Origin: Cryobacterium luteum
GTDB taxonomy: Bacteria > Actinomycetota > Actinomycetes > Actinomycetales > Microbacteriaceae
Length of the DNA stretch: 51,107 nt
Assembly (NCBI RefSeq): GCF_900110125.1
Contig: NZ_FOCN01000022.1
Location: forward strand, 1-51,107
Direction: 5' to 3'
Position 1 is the first letter of the stretch. Each line of letters starts with the position of its first letter. The notes beneath the pieces were generated by a model. That model ran no database searches. It had not been told where the DNA came from and was given only the letters and a program-made list of their open reading frames with translations. A program made the translations under genes and the position numbers. Below, in pieces: positions 27,988 to 35,460 of the stretch.

Positions 27988-28083
27988 GCGCATAACTCCT
28001 GCAATTTGCGTCCTGAGAGTTTTGCGCCCGCGGAATCACGCGGAACTTGCGGCGGCCCTTGAGAATCTGCAGGAGTTATGCCC
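27988..28083. repeat. 96-bp element with GCGCATAACTCCTGCAA inverted ends, copy 1
   Basis: GCATAACTCCTGCA (27990-28003) pairs perfectly with 28068-28081. The interior is not alike between the two copies apart from GC-rich tracts. A second copy of identical length is at 34154-34249. Size, inverted ends and lack of coding suggest a MITE or a structured RNA element. Confidence 0.75.
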
Positions 28084-28145
28084 AGGTGCTGCAGCCGGGT
28101 AGCTCGCAGACCCGGGCGGGGCAGTCGGCTCGCCGACCCGTGCTC

Positions 28146-29132
28146 TCAGGCCGTCAGGCGCCGGTACTGTACGTCCACCGTGTGGTCGACGAACCCGAGG
28201 TCCCGATACAGGTGCACCGGGCCGAAGCTGTCGGCCTCGACATAGAGGGCAGCAATGGTGCAGCCGGCGTCGGTCAGACGCTGCAGTCCGGCCTGCATGA
28301 GCGCGCGCCCGAGTCCGCGGCCAGCGGCATCCGGATGCACCCCGACCACATAAATCTCACCGATCGCCCCGTCAACTTTGAGCCAGTTGTAGCCGATCAG
28401 GCGGCCGCCGGCATCGCGCAGCAGTAGAAAGTCCTCGGGGTTGAACCACGATTCGGCCTGCCGCGCCGTGAGGTCGGCTTCGGTCATCGCGCCCTGTTCC
28501 GGGTGCGTCGCAAACACCAGCGCGTTAAGCGCCACCCATTCGGCGTCGTCGATTCCCGCGCGAAACGCCGTGATCGTCTCGCCCCCCGCCAGAGCGGATG
28601 CCCCCGCCCCCGCTGCGCCGGCAACCAACGGCTTCCGCAGCTCCAGCAAAGTGCGGGCGGCGACGAATCGAAGCTCGGTCGCGAGGGCCCGGGCCGCCGG
28701 GTGATCACCGTGCGACCAGGCGGTCAGGCCGTTCGGTTCGGTCGCGGCCAGTTCGCGAACAGCCTCGCGGCCGTAGCCGCGGCGCCGATATTCCGGGCGG
28801 ATCACGAGGTCGATCTCCCCGCGTCCGCCGAGCGCAGCCCCGACGACGAGCATGTCCGCCACGCCGCCGCTTTCTGCGACGCCGCCGCTTTCTGCGACGC
28901 CGCCGCTTTCTGCGACGCCGTCCCCAATGTCGTTGGTCGAGCCTGCCGAGACCGCAATTCCGGGAACCGTCACCAAATAGGCGGTACGCAGGCCGGCTTG
29001 CAGGTCATACAGCGCCTGCTCATTGAACGGCGCGTACCCGTCGAACGCGAGCGCGGCGGCGGCGACGCGGTGGAAGGAAGCCAGCCCCGCGGCATCCGCT
29101 GCACTAAGCGCGGAAAGAATTCGGAACTCGTT
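28146..29132 (-). CDS. mshD: Mycothiol synthase MshD
   Basis: Last step of mycothiol synthesis: acetylates Cys-GlcN-Ins with acetyl-CoA. The 328-residue protein (start [11 protein letters not shown]) holds two GNAT domains; the active C-terminal one has [23 protein letters not shown] and [20 protein letters not shown], and the N-terminal one has [16 protein letters not shown]. An insertion in the N-terminal domain repeats VAESGG three times (18-bp units near 28864-28920). It overlaps the end of glnR by 29 bp. glnR-mshD order is the same as in mycobacteria. Confidence 0.92.
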   Translation of the reverse strand, partial: NEFRILSALSAADAAGLASFHRVAAAALAFDGYAPFNEQALYDLQAGLRTAYLVTVPGIAVSAGSTNDIGDGVAESGGVAESGGVAESGGVADMLVVGAALGGRGEIDLVIRPEYRRRGYGREAVRELAATEPNGLTAWSHGDHPAARALATELRFVAARTLLELRKPLVAGAAGAGASALAGGETITAFRAGIDDAEWVALNALVFATHPEQGAMTEADLTARQAESWFNPEDFLLLRDAGGRLIGYNWLKVDGAIGEIYVVGVHPDAAGRGLGRALMQAGLQRLTDAGCTIAALYVEADSFGPVHLYRDLGFVDHTVDVQYRRLTA

Positions 29133-29796
29133 CATCGTTCTCGTCGTGCACATTGAACCGGTAACCCACGTTGCGAACGGTGCCGATGAGCGACTCCTGA
29201 TCGCCGAGCTTGGCCCGCAGGCGCCGCACGTGCACGTCGACCGTGCGGGTGCCGCCGAAGTAGTCGTAGCCCCAGACCTCGCTCAGCAGCTGTTCGCGGG
29301 TGAACACGCGCGACGGATGCGCCGCCAGAAAGCGCAGCAGCTCGAACTCCTTATAGGTGAGGTCGAGCGGCTTGCCGTGCACCTTCGCCGAATAGCTCGC
29401 CTCGTCGATGACGACTCCGGCCGCGCGAATCGTGTTCGACGGCGAGGTTTGGGCGAGGCGGCCAGCGGTCAAGCGGATGCGCGCATCCACTTCGGCGGGC
29501 CCGGCCGTGTCGAGGATGACATCGTCGACGCCCCAATCGGGGCTGACCGCCGCGAGGCCGCCCTCGGTGATCACGAGCAGCAGGGGAGTGGAACTGCCCA
29601 TGGTGTGCAAAATCTGGCAGAGCGACTTGGCCGCGGCAAGATTGCTGCGCGCGTCGACCAGAATGAGGTCCGAATCGGGGGCGTTGATGAGCTGATCAGC
29701 TTGGGCAGGAATGAGCCGCGCGCTGTGCGACAACAGTGCCAGGGCGGGGAGTACGTCATTGTTGGCCGCCGAGGTCAAGATCAACAACTGCGCCAC
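29104..29796 (-). CDS. glnR: GlnR-type global nitrogen regulator (OmpR family)
   Basis: Atypical OmpR-family regulator of 230 residues. GTG 29796 is preceded by GGAGGG at good spacing. The receiver domain is degenerate: it lacks the usual double acidic pocket, but keeps an aspartate in LILVDARS, as in GlnR of Streptomyces and mycobacteria (LVDAR..L, SADWG.D). The winged helix is highly typical: [41 protein letters not shown] and [10 protein letters not shown]. It controls nitrogen assimilation genes in these groups. The amide/amino acid operon at 8-11.5 kb is a plausible target, but no GlnR box was identified. Confidence 0.92.
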   Translation of the reverse strand: MAQLLILTSAANNDVLPALALLSHSARLIPAQADQLINAPDSDLILVDARSNLAAAKSLCQILHTMGSSTPLLLVITEGGLAAVSPDWGVDDVILDTAGPAEVDARIRLTAGRLAQTSPSNTIRAAGVVIDEASYSAKVHGKPLDLTYKEFELLRFLAAHPSRVFTREQLLSEVWGYDYFGGTRTVDVHVRRLRAKLGDQESLIGTVRNVGYRFNVHDENDERVPNSFRA

Positions 29797-29868
29797 GGGC
29801 GCCCTCCAAGTATCTCGAATTTCATACTAGCGTGCCATGGAATGCGGGCGGTCAGGCACAATAGAGAC

Positions 29869-30123
29869 GTGAACTGGCACTGGAAAACGATTGCAACCGT
29901 GTGGGTACTGGCGATTGTGGGCGCCGTTCTCACCGCGATTTTGGCCACTCCGGCCTCCGCGATCGGCTGGATCAGTCTTACCCTGGCCGTCTGCACCCTA
30001 GTAACCCTCGGCCTGCAGATCGCTACCCGCAGCAAAGAGGGTTACGTCAAACGGGTCACGATGAGCGTCACCGGGGCCCTGGTCATTCTCGTGGTGGCGA
30101 CCGTCATCGTCGCCCTGGTCTGA
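29869..30123 (+). CDS. Small three-helix membrane protein
   Basis: Product of 84 residues from GTG 29869 (MNWHWKTIATVW). Three hydrophobic helices at about 6-26, 31-50 and 63-83 with a short basic loop (RSKEGYVKR) between the last two. No family named. CACAATAG ends five bases before the GTG, so the message may be leaderless. Divergent from glnR with 72 bp between the starts. Confidence 0.7.
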   Translation: MNWHWKTIATVWVLAIVGAVLTAILATPASAIGWISLTLAVCTLVTLGLQIATRSKEGYVKRVTMSVTGALVILVVATVIVALV

Positions 30124-30144
30124 CAGTCCCACTAGACTCGCAGC

Positions 30145-30258
30145 ATGGATCTGTTAGCGCTAGAACTTTTCTTCCTCGGCCTGTTGGGGCTCGCCAGCCT
30201 GTCGATCGCCTGGGTTTCCGGCATCGTCGTTTTCAAGCTGTTCCGGGGGCAGCGGTAA
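30145..30258 (+). CDS. Very small membrane protein (37 residues)
   Basis: Short frame starting ATG 30145 and ending TAA 30256-30258: it begins MDLLALELFFLGLLG and ends VVFKLFRGQR. One long hydrophobic helix (about 5-30) and a basic tail. It lies 21 bp after one small membrane gene and 6 bp before the nitrobindin ATG, in the same direction, which supports real translation in an operon. Function unknown. Confidence 0.6.
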   Translation: MDLLALELFFLGLLGLASLSIAWVSGIVVFKLFRGQR

Positions 30259-30264
30259 GTCCGC

Positions 30265-31251
30265 ATGTTTGACCTCCCGGTCGGTTTGCCGTCCGAACTT
30301 GTTCCACTCTCCTGGCTGATCGGAGTCTGGGAAGGCTCCGGCGTACTCGAATACAAGATCGGCGATGAATCGGTCAGCCGCACCTTCGGCCACCGCATTA
30401 GCTTCAGCCACGACGGTCTGCCGCACCTGAACTACAGTTCCTACACCTGGCTTGAACCCGCTTCTGCAGCGGATGCCGCCGCCGGGTCCGCCTCCGGTAC
30501 GAACGCCGCCGAAGCGGATGCCTCCGGTTCGGCCGCCGTCGGGAGCGCCGCCCCTGGAACAGACGCTGCCGGAACAGACGCTGCCGGAACAGACGCCTCC
30601 GGAGCGCAGGCTGCCGTAGCAGCAGATGCCACCTCCTCCGCGAACTCCGCCGATACGCACGCCGCTTCGGGATCGGGCGCTGCCTCCGAAACGAACGCCG
30701 CCGAAGCCGACGCCGACGCCGCTTCCGGAGCGGACGCCGCTTCCGGAGCGGACGCCGACGCCGCTTCCGGAGCGGACGCCGCTTCCGGAGCGGACGCCGC
30801 GGCATCCGCTGAAGAGAGCGCGTCGGTGCTGCCGCCCGAGATGTTCTCGGACGAGCGGATCCCGCTGGTCACGGAAACCGGTTATTGGCGGCTGAGCCGT
30901 CACCAGGGTGATGGCGACCCGGGGCCCGGCATGCTGCCTGGAAGCGGCGAGCGGCCGTTCACCTCCGCTGCAGCCGTGGAAACGTTGCGCAATCGTGATG
31001 GCGGGTTCGACATTGAGGTCACGCTCGTACACCCCGGCGGCGTCGCTGAGTTGTATCTCGGGCAGGTCAAGGGTCCTCGCATAGACCTCGCAACGGATGC
31101 CGTGCTGCGCACCGCGGGTGCCAAGCCCTATGCGGCCGCGACGCGCCTCTACGGCCTCGTCGACAATCACCTGCTCTGGGCCTGGGACATCGCCGCCCTC
31201 GGCCAGGACCTGCGCACCCACGCCTCCGGCCGCCTGGCCCGGGTGCAGTAG
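30265..31251 (+). CDS. Nitrobindin-like heme protein (FABP/THAP4 family) with a large low-complexity insertion
   Basis: Heme-binding beta-barrel; bacterial nitrobindins bind ferric heme and can isomerise peroxynitrite. The barrel begins PLSWLIGVWEGSGVLEY (GxWxGxG motif, about residues 15-31) and ends with the heme-ligand histidine in THASGRLARVQ. Normal family members have about 165-200 residues; this one has 328. The excess lies at about residues 66-190, a run of Ala, Ser, Gly, Asp and Thr built from DNA repeats: GGAACAGACGCTGCC-type units near 30556-30600 and four 18-bp GCTTCCGGAGCGGACGCC units near 30720-30800. The barrel sequence resumes at ETGYWRLSRHQGD, so the insertion is a loop expansion in frame. 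Confidence 0.85.
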   Translation: MFDLPVGLPSELVPLSWLIGVWEGSGVLEYKIGDESVSRTFGHRISFSHDGLPHLNYSSYTWLEPASAADAAAGSASGTNAAEADASGSAAVGSAAPGTDAAGTDAAGTDASGAQAAVAADATSSANSADTHAASGSGAASETNAAEADADAASGADAASGADADAASGADAASGADAAASAEESASVLPPEMFSDERIPLVTETGYWRLSRHQGDGDPGPGMLPGSGERPFTSAAAVETLRNRDGGFDIEVTLVHPGGVAELYLGQVKGPRIDLATDAVLRTAGAKPYAAATRLYGLVDNHLLWAWDIAALGQDLRTHASGRLARVQ

Positions 31252-31577
31252 CCCCCGCCTTTCTTTTTTGGACGGGGCCCGGGCCCCGTCCCGGGGCCCA
31301 GTTTATAAACTGGCCCCGCGGCTATAAGGTGGGCCCGCCCCCGGGGCCCGCCGCCCGCCCGCCGCCCGCCCCGAATCCCGGAGTTCCTGCCCCTTCTTTC
31401 CGGGCCCGGGCCCGGCAACCGGGACCATGATAGAAGCTGGGCCCGGTTGCCAAAAGTGCGCCCAGCGACCTCACCTCACCCAGCCCTGCCCGCCCCCGAA
31501 TAAATTGTGCAGACGTACTGTTGATACCGAAGAACCCCGCAGCCGCCCCTCAACCCGGGCCGGCAGAATTGAGCGCC
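31252..31577. other. Intergenic region (326 bp) with two palindromic repeat copies
   Basis: Copy 3 of the double-palindrome repeat (31270-31336) begins 18 bases after the nitrobindin stop. A degraded relative follows at 31400-31455, with arms GGCAACCGGGACC and GGGCCCGGTTGCC around a GATAGAAG centre. The last 120 bp before the YgfZ ATG are free of features. Confidence 0.7.
31270..31336 (+). repeat. Double-palindrome intergenic repeat, copy 3 (67 bp)
   Basis: Order A-B-C: palindrome A perfect over 22 bp (31270-31291, GGACGGGGCCC and its complement), palindrome B over 24 bp with one mismatch (31294-31317, TTTATAAA centre) and half site ATAAGGTGGGCCC (31324-31336). Placed just behind the nitrobindin stop codon, with TTTTTT (31264-31269) before it. 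Confidence 0.9.
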
Positions 31578-33083
31578 ATGACTGACCAGGCACCAACCGT
31601 CTCCCCGCTTCTGACCCTGCCCGGTGCGGTTCAGGCTGAAGGAATCGACGCCGGCGTCGCCGCCCACTACGGCAACCCCATGATCGAGCAGCGCACCCTC
31701 GCCGCCGCACGCGCCATCGTCGACCTGTCCCACCGCGGCGTGCTCTCCGTCTCCGGCCCCGACCGTCTCACCTGGCTCAACTCCATCGCCAGCCAGGAGC
31801 TGAAAAGCGTGAAACCCGGCGAATCCACCGAGATGCTGCTGCTCGACCCCACCGGACGCCTCGAATACGCCATCCGCGTGCTCGACGACGGCGTCGAAAC
31901 CTGGCTCCTGGTCGAAGCCGCCGAGCTGCCCGGCCTCCACAAGTTCCTCGACCGCATGAAGTTCATGTTGCGCGTCCAGGTCGTCGACCACACCCTCGCC
32001 TATGCCACGATCGGCGCCATGACGGATGCCCCCGCCACCGTCGGCCTCGCCGCCGCCGCCCCGAACGGCGTGCCGCTCACCTGGTTGGACCCCTGGGCAG
32101 CCGTCGCTCGCGGTGGCTACCAGTACGCCGAAACCCCGGTGCACCCCGGAACCCTGTGGACCTACACCGAGACCCTCATTCCGCGCTCGAGCCTGCCCGC
32201 TTTGCGTGACGCTCTCGCCGAGGGCGCACTGCCAGCCGGTAGCATCGCGCCCGAAGCCGAAGCCGAAGCCGAAGCCGAAGCCGAAGCCGAAGCCGAAGCC
32301 GAAGCCGAAGCCGAAGCCGAAACCGTGCCCGAAGCCGAAACCGTGCCCGAAGCCGAAACCGTGCCCGAAGCCGAAGCCGAGGCCGAAGCCGGTCTAGTTA
32401 ATGCCAACGCGCCCGCGCCGACCCTGGCTGACGCCGGCGCCCCCGCGCCCGCTCTAACCGGTGCCGAAGCACCCTGGCCGACCCTGGCCGACGAAACCAC
32501 GCCCGCCCGCGCCGCCAAAACCCCGGCCTCACCCCCCGCCGCGGCATCCGCTTCGCCCGCGAAAATAACCCCCGCCGGACTCCTCGCCCTCGAAGCCCTG
32601 CGCATCGCCGCCTGGCGTCCGCGTCGGGCTCGCGAGGTCGACGAAAAGAGCATCCCACACGAGCTGGACTGGCTGCGCACCGCCGTGCACCTCAACAAGG
32701 GCTGCTACCGCGGGCAGGAAACCGTCGCCAAGGTGCACAACCTCGGCCACCCGCCGCGCCGCCTGGTCATGCTGCACCTCGACGGATCCGAGGGTGTGCT
32801 CCCCGCCCCGGGGGACCCGGTGCAGGCCGACCGGCAGAGGCCCGAGTCAGAAGCCGAGCGCGTGACGGTCGGCACCATCACGTCGAGCGCCATCCACTAC
32901 GAGCTCGGCCCGATCGCGCTCGCGGTCATCAAGCGCACCATTCCGGCCGCGTCGACGCTCTTCGTGCAGTCCGAGGGCATTTTCATCTCGGCCGCGCAGG
33001 AGATCATCGTGCCGCAATCGGCCGGATCCGTCGCCGACATCCCCCGCCTGCCCCGCCTCGGCATCCGCACCCCGGGTCACTAG
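31578..33083 (+). CDS. ygfZ: YgfZ/GcvT-like folate-binding protein with a large low-complexity insertion
   Basis: Tetrahydrofolate-dependent factor that helps iron-sulfur cluster assembly in other bacteria. The 501-residue product starts MTDQAPTVSPLL. The YgfZ signature KGCYRGQETVAKVHN is present near residue 377, and the N-terminal folate-binding region (VDLSHRGVLSVSGPDRLTWLNSIASQEL) is well kept. The middle, about residues 225-330, is an insertion: a run of Glu-Ala dipeptides from eleven tandem GCCGAA hexamers (32256-32321), three ETVPEA units, then Ala/Pro-rich sequence. Relatives have about 350-380 residues without this. The core resumes at TPAGLLALEALRIAAWRPR. Confidence 0.88.
   Translation: MTDQAPTVSPLLTLPGAVQAEGIDAGVAAHYGNPMIEQRTLAAARAIVDLSHRGVLSVSGPDRLTWLNSIASQELKSVKPGESTEMLLLDPTGRLEYAIRVLDDGVETWLLVEAAELPGLHKFLDRMKFMLRVQVVDHTLAYATIGAMTDAPATVGLAAAAPNGVPLTWLDPWAAVARGGYQYAETPVHPGTLWTYTETLIPRSSLPALRDALAEGALPAGSIAPEAEAEAEAEAEAEAEAEAEAEAETVPEAETVPEAETVPEAEAEAEAGLVNANAPAPTLADAGAPAPALTGAEAPWPTLADETTPARAAKTPASPPAAASASPAKITPAGLLALEALRIAAWRPRRAREVDEKSIPHELDWLRTAVHLNKGCYRGQETVAKVHNLGHPPRRLVMLHLDGSEGVLPAPGDPVQADRQRPESEAERVTVGTITSSAIHYELGPIALAVIKRTIPAASTLFVQSEGIFISAAQEIIVPQSAGSVADIPRLPRLGIRTPGH
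32256..32375 (+). repeat. Tandem GCCGAA hexamers and 18-bp ACCGTGCCCGAAGCCGAA units inside ygfZ
   Basis: Eleven uninterrupted GCCGAA hexamers (32256-32321), then three 18-bp units. All unit lengths are multiples of three, so copy-number change would keep the reading frame. Confidence 0.9.
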
Positions 33084-33110
33084 CTCGCGGCCATGATCGC
33101 GCCCGTCTTC

Positions 33111-33198
33111 GGTGGCTAATTCAGGTGATCTGCCGGTTCGGGGGTGGTTTTCGCGGGTGGCGGCATCCGTTTCGGTGGGTTTTCCTGAATTCGCCCCC
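33111..33198. repeat. AATTCAGG-ended intergenic element (88 bp)
   Basis: GGTGGCTAATTCAGG (33111-33125) is mirrored by CCTGAATTCGCCCCC (33184-33198), 13 of 15 positions pairing. One unit per end, unlike the tandem array at 27754. It fills most of the gap between ygfZ and gpmA, and the gpmA -35 region lies right behind it. Confidence 0.7.
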
Positions 33199-33229
33199 GG
33201 GCGTGCCCGTGCGTGCAGAACACCCTCGA

Positions 33230-33241
33230 TAGAGTGGGCAC
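33230..33241 (+). promoter_or_regulatory. Probable leaderless promoter -10 box of gpmA
   Basis: TAGAGT (33230-33235) ends six bases before the gpmA ATG, and no ribosome site lies between. This spacing places the transcription start at or next to the ATG, as in many actinobacterial leaderless genes. Confidence 0.5.
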
Positions 33242-33994
33242 ATGTCTGCCCCCTACACACTCGTCCTTCTCCGCCACGGCCAAAGCACCTGGAACCAGCA
33301 GAACCTGTTCACCGGCTGGGTGGACGTTCGCCTCAGCGAACAGGGCACGACCGAAGCCGCCCGCGCCGGCGTTCTCCTCAAGGATGCCGACCTGCTGCCG
33401 GACGTGCTGCACACCAGCCTGCTGTCCCGCGCAATCCAAACCGCGAACCTCGCGCTCGAAGAGGCCGACCGCATGTGGATTCCGGTGAAGCGCTCCTGGC
33501 GTCTCAACGAACGCCACTACGGCGGGCTTCAGGGCCTCGACAAGGCGGCCACTCAGGCCAAATTCGGCCAGGAACAGTTCATGCTGTGGCGCCGCTCCTA
33601 CGACACCCCGCCGCCCGTGCTCGACGACTCGAGCGAGTTTTCGCAGGCGCACGACCCGCGCTACGCCGACCTCGGCCCCGATCTTCCCCGCACCGAATGC
33701 CTCAAGGACGTCGTCGAGCGGATGCTGCCCTACTGGCAGTCCGACATCGCACCCGACCTCCGCGCCGGCAAGACGGTGCTGGTGACGGCGCACGGTAACT
33801 CCCTGCGCGCCCTGGTCAAGCACCTCGACGGCATCAGCGACGCCGACATCGCCGAGCTGAACATCCCCACCGGCATTCCGCTCGTCTACCAGCTCGGCGA
33901 GGACCTCATGCCGCTCGGCCCCGGCCAGTACCTCGACCCCGAAGCCGCAGCAGCCGGCGCGGCCGCCGTCGCCGCCCAGGGTAACAAGAAGTAG
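33242..33994 (+). CDS. gpmA: 2,3-bisphosphoglycerate-dependent phosphoglycerate mutase
   Basis: Glycolytic interconversion of 3- and 2-phosphoglycerate. The 250-residue protein has the phosphorylated histidine in RHGQSTWN (His12), the [12 protein letters not shown] segment with the catalytic glutamate near residue 90, and the second histidine in [15 protein letters not shown] near 183. GIPLVYQL near the end is typical. A short Ala-rich tail ([16 protein letters not shown]) extends the C-terminus. Probably translated from a leaderless message. Confidence 0.95.
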   Translation: MSAPYTLVLLRHGQSTWNQQNLFTGWVDVRLSEQGTTEAARAGVLLKDADLLPDVLHTSLLSRAIQTANLALEEADRMWIPVKRSWRLNERHYGGLQGLDKAATQAKFGQEQFMLWRRSYDTPPPVLDDSSEFSQAHDPRYADLGPDLPRTECLKDVVERMLPYWQSDIAPDLRAGKTVLVTAHGNSLRALVKHLDGISDADIAELNIPTGIPLVYQLGEDLMPLGPGQYLDPEAAAAGAAAVAAQGNKK

Positions 33995-34153
33995 CCGTCC
34001 CACCCGGGCCCGGCCGCCCCACCCATCTCATCTCACCCGGAACACCCGCCCACCCGGCCCACCGGGGTCGGTCGGCTCAGCCGCCTCGCCGGCTCAGCCG
34101 TCCCACCCGGTTCGCCGGCTCAGCTGCCCCCAGGCTCGTACAGGCCGCTGCTC

Positions 34154-34249
34154 GCGCATAACTCCCGCAAGTTCCCGGCCGCGGCAGCAGGTCCCGCGTC
34201 ATTCCGGGGCTGAACAATTGTCCAGATGCATATTGCAGGAGTTATGCGC
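34154..34249. repeat. 96-bp element with GCGCATAACTCCCGCAA inverted ends, copy 2
   Basis: The 17 bases at 34154-34170 pair with 34233-34249 with one mismatch. Same length and end sequence as the copy at 27988-28083, and in both places an AATTCAGGA-type element lies within 10 bp. Confidence 0.75.
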
Positions 34250-34256
34250 GGGCCGC

Positions 34257-34355
34257 CGTGGCCAGTTCAGGAAATCCGCCGGCTGCGCGGCTCGTCGGAC
34301 CGCAAATACGGGGATTGGTCGAGCCGCGGCATCCGGATTTCCTGCTTTAAGCACC
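34257..34355. repeat. AATTCAGGA-type intergenic element, third copy (about 99 bp)
   Basis: CAGGAAATCCG (34268-34278) pairs perfectly with CGGATTTCCTG (34334-34344). The outer GTGGCCAGTT side is kept on the left and strongly diverged on the right. More degraded than the copies at 27754 and 33111. Confidence 0.6.
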
Positions 34356-34470
34356 AGATAGTCGCGTACCCCACGTGAAATGTGCCCAGAGCGGATGCCC
34401 GGGAGTCTCTCGCGCACCACTCACGTCATGGCCGCGCCCGAAACGGGTAGCCGCTACGCCCGTTACCGTC

Positions 34471-34546
34471 GCGGCCACCCAGACCGGGCGCGGCCACCCA
34501 GACCGGGCGCGGCCACCCAGACCGGGCGCGCCCAACCAAGCCGGGC
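34471..34546 (+). repeat. 19-bp tandem repeat array downstream of phoU
   Basis: GCGGCCACCCAGACCGGGC occurs three times without a gap (34471, 34490, 34509), followed by a degraded copy (34528-34546) and a partial one. No spacer sequences, so it is not a CRISPR array. Confidence 0.85.
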
Positions 34547-34624
34547 GCGGCCATCCGCTGCGGCGACCACAGCGCATGCGCCCACACCAAGCGGATGCGC
34601 CAAACCTGCATCCGCCGTGAGCAA

Positions 34625-35281
34625 TCAGGCGTTGTCGTCCGGGTGCCAGGCTCCGGTACCGAGGTACTGCACCTTCTTGGCGATCGAGACCGCGTGGTCG
34701 GCGAAACGCTCGTGGTACCGGCTCGCCAGGGTCGCGTCGACGGTGTCGGCCGCGAGACCCTTCCAGGTTTCACCGAGCACGGCCTCGAACACGCTCACGT
34801 GCAGGGCGTCGACCTTGTCGTCTTCATTGCGAATGGTCTCGGCGAGCTGCAGGTCCTGGGTGGTAAGCAGCTCGGTGAGCATATTCGCGATGACCACGTC
34901 GAGCGCGCCCATCTCGGCGAAGGTGCCGCGCAGGCTCTTGGGAATGACCTTGTCGGGAAAACGGTAGCGGGCCAGCTGGGCGATGTGGGTGGCGAGGTCG
35001 CCCATCCGCTCGAGGGAGGCGCTGATGCGCAGCGCACTGACCACGATGCGCAGGTCGCGCGCGACCGGCTGCTGGCGAGCAAGAATTGTGATGGCGAGTT
35101 CGTCGAGCTGCACCGACAGTTCGTCGATCTTCTCGTCTTCGGTGATGGCCTCTTCGGCGAGGCTCACATCGCTCTCGTTGAACGCGCGGGTGGCCTTGTC
35201 GATCGAGATCGCGACGAGGCGCGAAATGTCAACGATGCGCTGTTGAACTTCGGCAAGTTCCTGTTGGAATACATCGCGCAT
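34625..35281 (-). CDS. phoU: Phosphate signalling protein PhoU
   Basis: Negative modulator that links the PstSCAB transporter to the SenX3-RegX3 two-component system. ATG 35281 (MRDVFQQELAEVQ) is chosen because it begins the first helix and has AAGGAT upstream; the frame is open to 35311. The 218-residue protein has the two three-helix repeats of PhoU, with metal-binding acidic motifs E(D)xKID (EDEKIDEL) and EDDKVDALH, and the paired SLERMGDLATHIAQLA and RYHERFADHAVSIAKK segments. Divergent from senX3 across 179 bp, as in mycobacteria and other actinobacteria. Confidence 0.95.
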   Translation of the reverse strand: MRDVFQQELAEVQQRIVDISRLVAISIDKATRAFNESDVSLAEEAITEDEKIDELSVQLDELAITILARQQPVARDLRIVVSALRISASLERMGDLATHIAQLARYRFPDKVIPKSLRGTFAEMGALDVVIANMLTELLTTQDLQLAETIRNEDDKVDALHVSVFEAVLGETWKGLAADTVDATLASRYHERFADHAVSIAKKVQYLGTGAWHPDDNA

Positions 35282-35359
35282 GGGGGTGATCCTTCCTCGC
35301 CGCGCGAACACGCACGATCGGTGAGGCCAGCATGACCCCGGTTTATGATGTCGAATTCA

Positions 35360-35377
35360 GGTTAACGGCAGGTGCCG
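35360..35377 (-). promoter_or_regulatory. Weak PHO-box-like repeat between phoU and senX3
   Basis: On the minus strand CGGCACC (35377-35371) and GTTAACC (35366-35360) are 11 nt apart. The second unit matches the GTTCACC consensus at six of seven positions, the first at only four. Location between phoU and senX3-regX3 makes autoregulation plausible, but the match is weak. Confidence 0.3.
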
Positions 35378-35460
35378 CACACTTGAACACTTACTAAAGT
35401 ACAGGGCGTCGGACGGGCGCGCTGTGAACGACGAGCGCAGACTGTCAGTAATCTGTAATT

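Larger units (their letters stand above)
27608..28145. other. Intergenic region (538 bp) filled with two repeat families
   Basis: Lies between the 5' end of ppk and the 3' end of mshD. After the ppk promoter area come four tandem copies of a 43-bp unit (27754-27924), an inverted copy of the unit's start (27964-27978) and a 96-bp element with inverted ends (27988-28083). No coding frame was recognised. Confidence 0.8.
33995..34624. other. Intergenic region (630 bp) between convergent gpmA and phoU, rich in repeats
   Basis: In order: a GC-rich stretch with repeated CGCCGGCTCAGC words (33995-34140), the second 96-bp element (34154-34249), an AATTCAGGA-type element (34257-34355), and a 19-bp tandem array (34471-34546). 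No coding frame seen. Two of these families also sit side by side at 27.7-28.1 kb. Confidence 0.8.

Noticed and set aside
34471..34546. CRISPR array in the 19-bp repeats
   Set aside because: Direct tandem repeats without spacers.
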